Origin: Pseudomaricurvus hydrocarbonicus
GTDB taxonomy: Bacteria > Pseudomonadota > Gammaproteobacteria > Pseudomonadales > Cellvibrionaceae
DNA: 64,000 nt
Assembly (NCBI RefSeq): GCF_011602365.1
Contig: NZ_JAAONZ010000007.1
Coordinates: 124,001-188,000 of the forward strand
Direction of reading: 5' to 3'
Positions 9,283 to 18,213 of the stretch are shown here, piece by piece (the first letter of the stretch is position 1; each line of letters starts with the position of its first letter). The notes below the pieces were generated by a model, which was not told the DNA's origin, made no database searches, and saw nothing but the letters and a program-made list of their open reading frames with translations. A program made the translations under genes and the position numbers.

Positions 9283-10398
9283 TTATGATACGTTCGCAAA
9301 TCGAGTACGGTGATAGTCGGCTTGACCATAAGCGGTGTCCAGCATCATCTGTCGTTTTAAATGATGGCTGATGATAAGCTCGTCACAAGTCCCTACACCA
9401 CCGTGCAGTTGCACAGCCTGCTTGGCAACATAGAGTCCGGTTTGCCCGACACGGGTTTTTGCTGCAGATACTGCACGCTTTCGAGTCACAGGATCTGCGT
9501 TCAGATTAAGGGTTGCATGCAGCATCATCGAACGTGCTTCTTCTGCAGCGATCGCCATATCAACCGCCCGGTGCTGCAGTACCTGAAAGCTGCCTATCGA
9601 TACGCCAAATTGACGTCGAGTTCCCAAATAATCCAGGGTTACGGCATTGGCCATTTCCATCGAGGCAACCGCTTCAGCAACATGAGCGGTAATCGCCCGA
9701 TCTACTGCGGATTCAATACGCATGAGAGCCTGATCTTTTTCACCGACCAGAGTTGCATTGACGTTATCGAGGCGCAAGCGAGAATGGGTGTGTCCATCAA
9801 CGGCACGAAAATTTTCAACTTTCAACCCGGGGCTATTAGCAGAAATTAAAAACAGGCTGATCCCATCCGAATCCATGATCGAACCCGCTGTTCTGGCTGA
9901 TACGACATACCAGTCAGCATCACCACCATCTTCAACATGAACTTTTTCCCCGGACAGTAACCAGCGGTTATCGCTCAATTCGGCAGAGAGACCCACATAA
10001 TTCAAATCAAAACCGCCTTCGGACTCCAGAAACCCAGCAGCTGCGCGAATGTTTCCCAGTCCTATGCCTTCGAGTATCTCGGTGGCAGTTTCTCCGGTAC
10101 CACTCAGTAATGCAGGCACCAGAACACAAGATGTCACATAAGGTACAGGAATCAAATGGCGGCCAATTCCCTCCATCAAGGCCATCACATCCACAGGCGT
10201 ACCGCCAAGCCCGCCTTCCTCTTCGGGTATTGAAAGCATTAGCCAGCCCAGGTCTGCCATTTCTGCCCAACTTTTCGTCACATTCGAGGGGAGATCTTTC
10301 AAACATGCCAGACGTTTATCGGCAGACCAATTGTCGAGGCCATACCGAAGAACACTGTCGAGGAGCATTTGTTGTTCGCCGCTGTAATCAAAATTCAT
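9283..10398 (-). CDS. Acyl-CoA dehydrogenase (second of a pair)
   Basis: Flavoprotein of 371 aa predicted to introduce an alpha-beta double bond into an acyl-CoA. N-terminal helical, middle beta and C-terminal helical domains can all be traced. The C-terminal QLHGGVGTCDE is the usual FAD/active-site stretch. The middle domain is more divergent than its partner and lacks a clean YSEPGAGSD-type motif. It starts 11 bases after the stop of the preceding acyl-CoA dehydrogenase, with a GGGGACAG ribosome site. The pairing recalls heteromeric FadE pairs of steroid side-chain catabolism; that it forms a heteromer is inference. Confidence 0.85.
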   Translation of the reverse strand: MNFDYSGEQQMLLDSVLRYGLDNWSADKRLACLKDLPSNVTKSWAEMADLGWLMLSIPEEEGGLGGTPVDVMALMEGIGRHLIPVPYVTSCVLVPALLSGTGETATEILEGIGLGNIRAAAGFLESEGGFDLNYVGLSAELSDNRWLLSGEKVHVEDGGDADWYVVSARTAGSIMDSDGISLFLISANSPGLKVENFRAVDGHTHSRLRLDNVNATLVGEKDQALMRIESAVDRAITAHVAEAVASMEMANAVTLDYLGTRRQFGVSIGSFQVLQHRAVDMAIAAEEARSMMLHATLNLNADPVTRKRAVSAAKTRVGQTGLYVAKQAVQLHGGVGTCDELIISHHLKRQMMLDTAYGQADYHRTRFANVS

Positions 10399-10409
10399 AT
10401 CACTGTCCC

Positions 10410-11585
10410 CTATAAACCCAGCGCTCGGCGGGCGATAATGTTCCGTTGAATTTCACTGGATCCTCCATAAATTGAGGTTACTCGAGAATAAAGCGCGCCC
10501 TGCATGGCATAAGGCATATCGGATGGCGCCTGAGTGTTTTCCAGCCCGCGGAAATGCGCCGCTTCAGGCCCCAGAGCTTCAAGCCACAGTCCCATGGCAG
10601 ATTGATAGAGCTCTGACCAGCGCAGTTTTACCATGGATCCTCGTGGTCCTGAGTCAACACCGGCAGCGGCGTCTGCCATTAATCGCAGAACCATCGTTTT
10701 CAAGGCCGTGGCTTCGATCTCCAGCTGAGCAAATTTTGATGAAAAGGTGGGTGTTTTGTACAAGGGGACGCCAGCAATCAATCGCTCTGCTGCTGCACGG
10801 GCACCATCAATAACTTGCTGAATGTGGATGGCATTAGCTGCTGAAACCATTCGTTCACGATCGAGTAATACTTTTCCATATCCCCAACCACGGCCTTCTT
10901 CGCCGACTAAATTGTTAACAGGAACACGCACATCGTCTAAAAATACTTCATTGGTATGGTGTTTCTCATCCATGGTGTCGATTGGCTTTACCTGAATACC
11001 TGGCGTTTTCATATCGACCAACAACAATGAGATTCCTTGCTGCCGTTTTTCTTCATTGGATGTGCGCGCCAGTACAAACATATGCGAGGCGACATGAGCA
11101 TAGCTGGTCCACATTTTCTGACCATTGAGTACATACTCATCTCCATCTTTGGCCGCTGTGGTTTTCAGGGATGCAAGGTCAGAGCCTGCACCCGGTTCAG
11201 AGTATCCCTGACACCACCAATCATCAGCGTTAATGATCCCGGGCAAGAAGCGTTTTTTTTGCTCATCCGACCCGTAGGTAAAAATAATTGGACCTATCAA
11301 CTCCAATCCCTGATGAAACTGAATCGGTGCTCCTGCCCGTGTTGCTTCACTTTCAAAGATATAAATTTGGGTGGGGCCCCAGCCGGTACCGCCGAACTCT
11401 TTAGGCCAGTTGGGGGCTCCCCAGCCACGTTCAGCCAGAGCTTTCTGGTAAGCGATCAGCTCTTTAGGCTCCAGTCGTAAACCAGCTCGTACACGAGTCA
11501 ACCATTCTTTTGGAACTACTTCTGCGAAAAAAGACCTGACTTCTTCCTGAAACGCGAGTTCTTCGTTTGTAAATTCTAGGTTCAT
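10410..11585 (-). CDS. Acyl-CoA dehydrogenase (first of a pair)
   Basis: Acyl-CoA dehydrogenase of 391 aa with the complete substrate/FAD motif YSEPGAGSDLAS in the middle domain, LNGQKMWTS, and a C-terminal YGGSSEIQRN that closes the active site. The ATG at 11585 (MNLEFTNEEL) fits the family N-terminus better than the in-frame GTG at 11600. It is the promoter-proximal gene of a two-gene unit with the dehydrogenase at 9283-10398. Oxidation of the acyl-CoA made by the neighbouring ligases is the likely job. The electron-transfer flavoprotein partner is not encoded in the window. Confidence 0.9.
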   Translation of the reverse strand: MNLEFTNEELAFQEEVRSFFAEVVPKEWLTRVRAGLRLEPKELIAYQKALAERGWGAPNWPKEFGGTGWGPTQIYIFESEATRAGAPIQFHQGLELIGPIIFTYGSDEQKKRFLPGIINADDWWCQGYSEPGAGSDLASLKTTAAKDGDEYVLNGQKMWTSYAHVASHMFVLARTSNEEKRQQGISLLLVDMKTPGIQVKPIDTMDEKHHTNEVFLDDVRVPVNNLVGEEGRGWGYGKVLLDRERMVSAANAIHIQQVIDGARAAAERLIAGVPLYKTPTFSSKFAQLEIEATALKTMVLRLMADAAAGVDSGPRGSMVKLRWSELYQSAMGLWLEALGPEAAHFRGLENTQAPSDMPYAMQGALYSRVTSIYGGSSEIQRNIIARRALGL

Positions 11586-11681
11586 AAACTCAACATCCAC
11601 TTTGCCTTAATATTTCAAATTCCAGAATGCCGCAATCAAAGACGCATTAGCAAGCGCCCGCACTGTGAGAAGGCATTAATT

Positions 11682-12560
11682 TCAAATGTGATATTTGTAT
11701 TGATAAACCCCTTCCGCAAGGCCGCGTACACCGAGGTTGGAAATGGTTAGAATACGACCTCCATTGGGATCTTCTGTACGCAAGCGGTTACCCGAATCAG
11801 AAATCGTAGTGACGTATAAGACGTCCAAATTTTTACCACCAAATGCGGGACATGAAGGGTAGGGGATCGGCACCTCAATCATCTTTTCAACTTTTCCCTC
11901 GGGAGAAAAGCGCGCAACAGACTGTGTTTCAATCAGGGCAACCCAAAGATACCCCTCAGCGTCAACGGTGGCTCCGTCGGGCGCTGAGCCATACTCACGG
12001 GTGTCGATAAAATCTTCTCGACTACCCAGGGATCCGGTAGTGGGATTGTATGGGTAGCGGCGAATCACCCCTTCCAGGGTATCGGCAAAATACAAAATAT
12101 TGCCCATCGGGGAGAAGCAGGTTGCGTTTGCCAGCCTAAGGTTTTCTTCAACTTGCACCGCGGTACCTTCCTTGTCCAGTCGCCATAAGCTGGCGTGGGC
12201 ACCTGGCAACTCACCAAATTGCATAGTCCCAGACAGGAAGCGTCCTTGCCGATCGGCTTTACCGTCGTTGAAGCGAAGCGGGCCTTTGGTGAGTTCCGGT
12301 TTTGTCAGATACGTCACTTCACCGTTGTCATTGATCAGCGCAAAACCATCGGCAAAGGCTGCGACTAACCCCTGGCCTGCCAATCCGATGCTGCAAACTG
12401 GTTGACTGAACTGCCAATGGCGAAGCAATTTACCATCTGAGTCTGCGGCATAAAGACTCTTTTCCTGAATATCCACCCACCACAGACATTCGAGTCTTGG
12501 ATCCCAGAGCGGGCTCTCGCCCAGTTTGTTTTGGAAATTTCCAAAAAAACCGATCTCCAT
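11682..12560 (-). CDS. SMP-30/gluconolactonase family lactonase
   Basis: Six-bladed beta-propeller of 292 aa, family of Ca/Zn-dependent lactonases. The metal-ligand regions are visible: the Glu of GESPLWDP near residue 14, the Asn of LANATCFSP near 144, and the Asp of PDGATVDAEG near 194. Known members open sugar lactones. Because a Baeyer-Villiger-type enzyme lies in the same cluster, hydrolysis of a lactone it makes is an attractive but unproven role. The start is supported by GAGGAAA upstream. It lies between the CMD-family gene and the acyl-CoA dehydrogenase pair, all leftward. Confidence 0.85.
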   Translation of the reverse strand: MEIGFFGNFQNKLGESPLWDPRLECLWWVDIQEKSLYAADSDGKLLRHWQFSQPVCSIGLAGQGLVAAFADGFALINDNGEVTYLTKPELTKGPLRFNDGKADRQGRFLSGTMQFGELPGAHASLWRLDKEGTAVQVEENLRLANATCFSPMGNILYFADTLEGVIRRYPYNPTTGSLGSREDFIDTREYGSAPDGATVDAEGYLWVALIETQSVARFSPEGKVEKMIEVPIPYPSCPAFGGKNLDVLYVTTISDSGNRLRTEDPNGGRILTISNLGVRGLAEGVYQYKYHI

Positions 12561-12697
12561 AATTTCCTCATTGTGTGTGTCAACTGTCTGTTGATAACAA
12601 TGCCTACTGGCGTTTGCTTTGACTGTTAAGTTGGTGCGATGGGCAGGGGCGAAAATAGTCAGTGGTGCCGTGACCGGACCTGTCTAGCCGCCAGTGA

Positions 12698-13438
12698 TTA
12701 CTCGGTGGCGGTCGCTGTAATGGCGGGAACCCCATCAACACAGGCATGGATTCCCAAGTGCGCTGCCAGCTGAAAGACTTCAATGATCTCTTCAGAAGTG
12801 GCGCCAGCTGATAATGCACGTCGTGTTTCAGTGCGCATTGCTTCCCGGTTGAGATGGGTGGGTGAAGCCGCCAGGGCGAGACGTATCAAGATCTTGTCTT
12901 TGTCTGGCAAATTACTGTGCTGATCTGCAGTGGTCAGTAGATCGACGAGTATTTCTGTGTATTTCGGTACGGCTCGCGCGAGGGCTTGCAGCCATACAGG
13001 GCGATCACCAAACATCAATTCATAGCGATCGAGTATCGACTCACCATTGCTGTGTTTGGGGAGGGTAATACCTGCTGCCGATGCTTCTTCTACAAGAATC
13101 GTCATGCCCGCGGAAACACTGTCAAACCCCTGCATCGTGGCTATCTGCATTACCTCAATTAACTCACCGACCGTACACCCTGCTTTGAAGGCCAGCTTAA
13201 TGTGAATCTCCATACCCTCGGTAAACATGTGTGTGGTTGAGGCATCGATGGCGACATAAATCATTTCTCGTAATTTGGCTGAAAGCGGACCATCTCGAGC
13301 TGGTGTCTCTGCATATTTCAGATAGGCTTGTAGCCACTCGGGAGAGTGTTTTAGCAAACCGTCGTTGAAATCTACCCAGTATCCTCGGGCTTCAATGTAG
13401 GCGTCCTTAAAGGCTTGCTGTTCATCGGTGAGTTGCAT
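12698..13438 (-). CDS. Carboxymuconolactone decarboxylase (CMD/AhpD-like) family protein
   Basis: 246-aa protein with two AhpD-like helical repeats (about 30-110 and 150-240). The CxxC redox motif of peroxidase-type AhpD proteins is absent in both repeats, so a redox role is unlikely. It is closer to the decarboxylase/hydrolase-like branch often found in aromatic and cyclic compound gene clusters. The start is set by AGGAGA just upstream of the ATG. It is probably the first gene of the leftward run CMD, SMP-30, acyl-CoA dehydrogenases, sharing a divergent promoter region with the acyl-CoA ligase at 13733. Exact reaction unknown. Confidence 0.75.
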   Translation of the reverse strand: MQLTDEQQAFKDAYIEARGYWVDFNDGLLKHSPEWLQAYLKYAETPARDGPLSAKLREMIYVAIDASTTHMFTEGMEIHIKLAFKAGCTVGELIEVMQIATMQGFDSVSAGMTILVEEASAAGITLPKHSNGESILDRYELMFGDRPVWLQALARAVPKYTEILVDLLTTADQHSNLPDKDKILIRLALAASPTHLNREAMRTETRRALSAGATSEEIIEVFQLAAHLGIHACVDGVPAITATATE

Positions 13439-13732
13439 CTTATTATTCTCCTGGCTTGATTCGCTCAGGGTAAAGCTTATCCATTTGCCTATTTCAAATC
13501 TATTTAAGAAGTGGTTAATGTGTGATATCTCATGTGTGATTCTTATTCTGGAGGTGCCGAATCCTGAGACTAACGCTAGCGTCAGATGGTCAATGTGTGT
13601 AGATTTTTGAGTATGCAGATTTTAACGGAAGGTCGAAATTTCGTCGCGATACAGCGATCCTTATAGGATCAATGACAGCGATGTTCAGTAACAACTATAA
13701 ATTATTAAGATATAGAAGGATTGCCAATAATT
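13439..13732. promoter_or_regulatory. Divergent promoter region with palindromes
   Basis: About 290 bases between the CMD gene (leftward) and the ligase (rightward). It contains a near-perfect 16-bp palindrome centred on ACGCTAGCGT (13570-13585, one mismatched pair) and a 10-bp palindrome CGAAATTTCG (13634-13643). Both are candidate operators, possibly for the IclR regulator encoded at 15526-16263. The ligase ribosome site AGAAGGA is at 13714-13720. Confidence 0.45.
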
Positions 13733-15400
13733 ATGATAGGTAATATGCAAGCTCATTCTTTGACTACCGCGATGCTGATTGACCATGCTGAGCGCAACCA
13801 TGCTCAAACTGAAATTGTTTCTCGGGCCCCCGACTGTACATTGCAACGCACCACCTGGAGTGAACTTGCCCACGACGCAAAACGCCTGGCGGCAGCGTTA
13901 ACCGATTTGGGCGTTTCACCAGGAGATAGAGTGGCGACATTTGCCTGGAATCGAATACCCCACCTGGCGCTCTATTACGGCGTGACAGCTGCCGGAATGG
14001 TTCTTCATACTGTCAATCCCAGATTGTTCAGCGACCAAATTGAGTACATCATCAATCATGGTGGAGCCAGTGTCCTCTGTGTGGATCCGGATCTGTTGCA
14101 CTTAATTGAGCCTTTAGCGGATCGCTTAACGGCTATAAAAAGGATTATTGTGCTGTGCAGTAAAAATGAAATTCCAGACAGTTCGTTAACGTCATTGATT
14201 GCTTATGATGAGTTGGTTGCAGGCGCGAATCCCATTGATGAGTGGCCAGAGCTAGAAGAAAATTCAGCGGCCACACTGTGTTATACGTCGGGCACTACCG
14301 GTAATCCCAAGGGTGTTCTGTACAGCCATCGGTCGACGGTATTACACAGTTATTCGATTGTTGCTGCCGATGCTATGGCGCTCTCTGCAAAAGATTGTGC
14401 ACTCCTGATCACGCCTTTATTTCATGTGAATGCCTGGGGAGTGCCTTTCGCATCCGCGTTGTGTGGTGCCAAACTGGTGCTTCCCGGATCTGCACTTGAT
14501 GGGGCATCTCTGTATGAATTTCTGAAAGATGAAGGTGTGACGTTTTCGCTGGGAGTGCCTACTGTGTGGTTTGGTGTCCTGGATTATCTGGAGAAAAATA
14601 CCAGCGCCAGTGAGCGTGAGGCGATGGCGATCAACCGGGTTTTTGTCGGAGGCGCTGGAGTGCCTCGCTCATTAATCGTTCGCTTCCGTGAATTGCTGGG
14701 AATTGATGTACTGCAGTCTTGGGGGATGACCGAAACCAGCCCTGTTGCCACTGTCTGTCGTCCCTTGTCAAAGCATGATCGACTTGATCAAGAAGCGCGT
14801 ACAGACCTAATGACATCACAGGGAAGGGCTTTGTGTGGCGTGGAATTACGAGTTGAATCTGCTGATGGAAGTGAAATTCCACTGGGTAGTAACGAGGCTG
14901 GATTGCTTAAAGTTAGAGGGCCTTGGGTTGTCAGCCACTATTTTGGTCAAGAGCCAAACAGCGCACTGGATGATCATGGGTGGTTTGACACCGGAGACGT
15001 TGCATGGATAGATGGGGATGGCTTCCTGCATATCACTGACCGGGCAAAAGATGTGATCAAGTCCGGCGGCGAGTGGATTTCATCCATTGAAATCGAAAAT
15101 GCTGCGGTAGCACACCCAGCCGTTACAGAAGCTGCGGCCATCCCGGTTCCGCATCCCCGTTGGCAGGAACGCCCCTTGCTGCTGATTACCTTAAATCCGG
15201 GGCAGAAGCTCAGCCGTGATGAGATGCTTGACTACTTAAAGCCCCAGATGGCCAGTTGGTGGCTCCCTGATGATGTTGTAGTGGTGGAGGAATTACCCCA
15301 TACGGCTACCGGCAAGTTGCGAAAAATAGATCTTCGGGAGCGGTATCGCAATCACTTTACGGCCGACAGTGACTCTATTGAAAAGCAGGCTGTCTCTTAA
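13733..15400 (+). CDS. Long/medium-chain acyl-CoA synthetase (AMP-forming)
   Basis: Second acyl-CoA ligase of the cluster, 555 aa. The ATP loop [11 protein letters not shown] is at about residues 186-196, the adenylate motif WGMTETSP near 328 and the hinge YxTGDVxxxDxDG-like stretch near 420. The C-terminal [14 protein letters not shown] carries the catalytic lysine. Length and motifs match FadD/AlkK-like medium-chain ligases. The ATG at 13733 lies 12 bases after AGAAGGA; a TTG at 13721 abuts that site and cannot use it. It probably supplies a CoA thioester to the divergently transcribed beta-oxidation enzymes. Confidence 0.9.
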   Translation: MIGNMQAHSLTTAMLIDHAERNHAQTEIVSRAPDCTLQRTTWSELAHDAKRLAAALTDLGVSPGDRVATFAWNRIPHLALYYGVTAAGMVLHTVNPRLFSDQIEYIINHGGASVLCVDPDLLHLIEPLADRLTAIKRIIVLCSKNEIPDSSLTSLIAYDELVAGANPIDEWPELEENSAATLCYTSGTTGNPKGVLYSHRSTVLHSYSIVAADAMALSAKDCALLITPLFHVNAWGVPFASALCGAKLVLPGSALDGASLYEFLKDEGVTFSLGVPTVWFGVLDYLEKNTSASEREAMAINRVFVGGAGVPRSLIVRFRELLGIDVLQSWGMTETSPVATVCRPLSKHDRLDQEARTDLMTSQGRALCGVELRVESADGSEIPLGSNEAGLLKVRGPWVVSHYFGQEPNSALDDHGWFDTGDVAWIDGDGFLHITDRAKDVIKSGGEWISSIEIENAAVAHPAVTEAAAIPVPHPRWQERPLLLITLNPGQKLSRDEMLDYLKPQMASWWLPDDVVVVEELPHTATGKLRKIDLRERYRNHFTADSDSIEKQAVS

Positions 15401-15525
15401 CGCAATTACTATCTGTGCCTTCGGATCCAAAAGGTCGTGACCTGATGGATTCGATAGGCACTGGATGGTGTGCCACGGAAATTATTGAGCTACCTGAGTT
15501 TCGACAATCGCGGTGGTAATAAGCA

Positions 15526-16263
15526 TTACCAGGTTTTGGCGATGGCTTCTTTCATGAGAGCGACAATGGTGTCTTTTTCAGTTTCAATTCGATCTGCAAA
15601 TCCCCCTACGCCAATGGCAAGGGGAACATTATGCAGGGTTTCATCCAGCGCGATTGAAATGGCGGAAACCTTTCTGGTTGGTTTGTTTTTTAAATAGGCA
15701 TAACCGGTTTCGCGTACGAGTTGAACACGATCCATCACCTCAGTAATCGATACGGGTTGTTCACTGATTTTATAATAATTGGTGTAGCGGCAGATTTTTT
15801 CAATCGCGTCATCATTCATTTTACTCATCAGTGCCAGACCGGAAGAAGAGTCCACCATTGATCTCATGGTGCCCAAAGCTGGCGTAAACTTAAATTCGTG
15901 ATCGGGTGATTCCAGTAGGATGTACTGAATAAACAGGTCGTTCTGGGAGGCCAGTCCGACGGTTTCATCCGTGGCTTTTTGTAGTTCACGAACTAAATTT
16001 TGGTAGGTGTCGTCCGTATAAATGTAGCCGGATAGCCAGTTTCCCAAGCTGGTGACCTGTACCGTCGGAAGGTAGGTATGATCACGACGGTTGTAGTTTA
16101 AATAGCCCCTGTTCAACATACTTTTCAGTAAGTAGGTGGTACTGGATTGAGGGTAATTAAGCGCCTGATAAATCTCTTTCAGCCGCATGGGACGCCGGTG
16201 CTCCATAAAGAGCTCCAAAACTTCCAACGTTCTAAGTGCAGATTTTACGGGTCGACTCTGCAT
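15526..16263 (-). CDS. IclR-family transcriptional regulator
   Basis: 245-aa regulator with an N-terminal winged helix-turn-helix (about 10-70, including MRLKEIYQALNYPQSST) and a C-terminal IclR effector-binding domain (about 80-240, with the conserved SSGLALMSKM segment). Such proteins commonly control catabolic operons for aromatic or cyclic acids in response to a pathway metabolite. It sits at the end of the first catabolic cluster, convergent with the ligase, and is the only regulator in that cluster, so it is the best candidate controller. Its own upstream region holds two inverted repeats that may serve autoregulation. The start is set by GGAGAGAG. Confidence 0.9.
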   Translation of the reverse strand: MQSRPVKSALRTLEVLELFMEHRRPMRLKEIYQALNYPQSSTTYLLKSMLNRGYLNYNRRDHTYLPTVQVTSLGNWLSGYIYTDDTYQNLVRELQKATDETVGLASQNDLFIQYILLESPDHEFKFTPALGTMRSMVDSSSGLALMSKMNDDAIEKICRYTNYYKISEQPVSITEVMDRVQLVRETGYAYLKNKPTRKVSAISIALDETLHNVPLAIGVGGFADRIETEKDTIVALMKEAIAKTW

Positions 16264-16283
16264 TTACTCTCTCCGAATCCATA

Positions 16284-16335
16284 AACAATTTTTTTTCATT
16301 ATAAATTGTTATCAGCAGTTTATTATATCTGCTGA
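16284..16335. promoter_or_regulatory. Two tandem inverted repeats upstream of iclR-type gene
   Basis: Inverted repeat 1: AACAATTT (16284-16291) / AAATTGTT (16303-16310). Inverted repeat 2: TCAGCAG (16312-16318) / CTGCTGA (16329-16335). They are adjacent, AT-rich between the arms, and lie 20-70 bases before the regulator start codon. They are candidate IclR operators; binding is inferred from position only. Confidence 0.45.
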
Positions 16336-16480
16336 ATTTAGCATATAACGACCTTATTGGTAATGTAATATTCACAATTGTTCACTTAGACCGCTCGGGT
16401 TCTCCATTTTGACCACGGGTTTTGTCGGCAGTGTTCATCTGAGTGAGTACGACACTTCTGGGCTATACGGATTTCACGTT

Positions 16481-18130
16481 TTATGGAAACACACCGCGCA
16501 ACAGCTTGGCGTCCCTCACGCGTGAGACACCGCCGATTAATGATGCGGTTCTCATGTCGATCTTTTCAGTTTCTGCAAGGTGTAAGGTTCTCTGGAACGC
16601 ATCGAACAAAATCTGTTTTAACCGCTCGTTGATTTCCTGAAGTGTCCAAGTGAAGTTTTGTGTGCCCTGAACCCACTCGAAATAGGAAACAGTCACGCCC
16701 CCGGCATTGCCAAGAATGTCCGGCAGCACAAAAATACCCCTCTCGTTTAGGATTTCGTCGGCTTCCAGGGTAGTCGGTCCATTGGCCCCTTCGGCGAGCA
16801 GTTTGCACCTGATTCGGTCGGCATTTTCAACTGTTATCTGGTTTTGCATGGCTGCCAGTGCCAGCACGTCACACTCGAGTTCCAGTAACTCGGCATTGGT
16901 GATGGCGGTGGCGTCGGGGAACCCCTCCAGCACGCGGTTTTCACTCACGTAGGCGTCCAGGGCCTCCAGCGAGAGGCCTTCGGGGTTGTAGAGCCCGGTA
17001 GAGACATCACTGATCCCAATGATCTTCATGCCGGCCTCCGCGAGGAATCGTGCTGTGTGGCTGCCGACATTGCCATAGCCCTGTACCACGGCCGTTGAGG
17101 TAACGAGATCCAGTCCAAGGTGAGTGGCAGCGGCTTCGATCAGGTAAACCAGCCCCCGCCCCGTTGCCTCTTTACGACCCAGAGAGCCGCCAAGCACCAC
17201 GGGCTTACCTGTGACCACCGTGGGTACGGTATAGCCCAGCTGTTGGCTGTAGGTATCCATAATCCAGGCCATGACACGTTCGTCTGTACCCATGTCGGGA
17301 GCCGGAATGTCTTTGTCAGGACCGATCATGTCGATGATTTCGGCGGTGTAGCGTCGGGTCAGGCGCTGCAGCTCGCGCTTGCTCAAGACGGTTGGGTTGA
17401 CACGAACACCGCCTTTTGCGCCGCCAAACGGGAGTTTCATCAGACCACATTTCCAGGTCATCCACATGGCTAAAGCCGCGACCTCGCCAAGATCTACGTC
17501 CTCATGATAGCGAATTCCGCCTTTGGTTGGGCCCATGGTCAACACGTGTTGCACCCGATAGCCAAACACCGTTTCCACCTGGCTGCGGTCATCCCGGAAA
17601 AAGGGGAAAGATACCAGTTGAGTACGCTGCGGGAACAGTAAGCGCTGGCGAATGTTGTCATCCAAATTCATAATATGGGCCGCCTTGAGGAATTGCTGCT
17701 GAGCCAGCCGAAACATGGGGCTGTCCCACTCGTGACTGCGGGCTCTAGCTCGAGCCAAGGTGTAACGAATAGCTCGCCCCAGAGAAACACTGTTGAGGTG
17801 AGTTTTCACCAGATAATCGTAGGCGCCAGCATCCACGGCCCGAGCAGCGAGCGTCAAATCATCGATGCCGGTGAGAATGACAATGGGAATATCGGGTTGG
17901 GCGGCACGAACTCGAAACAGGGTGTCCAACTCCTGGCTATCCGGGAGGACCAGATCAAGCAGCAGCAGGTCTATCCCGCCGTGGGATAAACGCATTAACC
18001 CATCGGCCAGGTTCACCACAGTTTCAATGACACAATGAAGTTGTGGTTCACCCGCTACCAATTTCTCGATCAGGCGAGCGTGCAGTGGGTTGTCTTCCAC
18101 CAGTAATAGATGTGTGGGTTGATCTTGCAT
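16481..18130 (-). CDS. Response-regulator receiver domain fused to glutamate dehydrogenase
   Basis: 549-aa fusion. Residues 1-125 form a complete receiver domain: acidic pair E12-D13, phosphoacceptor D59 in LLLLDLVLPD, T87 and K109. Residues about 137-549 form a whole hexameric-type Glu/Leu/Phe/Val dehydrogenase of normal length. Its catalytic lysines are K203 (PTKGGIRY), K227 and K239 (FGGAKGG), with D279 (PAPDMGTD) and the dinucleotide fold GYGNVG at 351-356. An aspartate at the end of beta-2 (ISDVS) suggests NAD rather than NADP. It would interconvert glutamate and 2-oxoglutarate plus ammonia. It starts 83 bases after a hybrid kinase ending in an HPt domain, with a GGAG ribosome site, so phosphotransfer to D59 controlling the dehydrogenase is a strong inference. 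Confidence 0.92.
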   Translation of the reverse strand: MQDQPTHLLLVEDNPLHARLIEKLVAGEPQLHCVIETVVNLADGLMRLSHGGIDLLLLDLVLPDSQELDTLFRVRAAQPDIPIVILTGIDDLTLAARAVDAGAYDYLVKTHLNSVSLGRAIRYTLARARARSHEWDSPMFRLAQQQFLKAAHIMNLDDNIRQRLLFPQRTQLVSFPFFRDDRSQVETVFGYRVQHVLTMGPTKGGIRYHEDVDLGEVAALAMWMTWKCGLMKLPFGGAKGGVRVNPTVLSKRELQRLTRRYTAEIIDMIGPDKDIPAPDMGTDERVMAWIMDTYSQQLGYTVPTVVTGKPVVLGGSLGRKEATGRGLVYLIEAAATHLGLDLVTSTAVVQGYGNVGSHTARFLAEAGMKIIGISDVSTGLYNPEGLSLEALDAYVSENRVLEGFPDATAITNAELLELECDVLALAAMQNQITVENADRIRCKLLAEGANGPTTLEADEILNERGIFVLPDILGNAGGVTVSYFEWVQGTQNFTWTLQEINERLKQILFDAFQRTLHLAETEKIDMRTASLIGGVSRVRDAKLLRGVFP

Positions 18131-18213
18131 ACCCGTGCTCCAAATCAGCGCTGCAGTGCTAACTTTTCGACAGATAATTTTTAGTTAGTCTGCTATTCAG
18201 TGGATGAAGGCGA

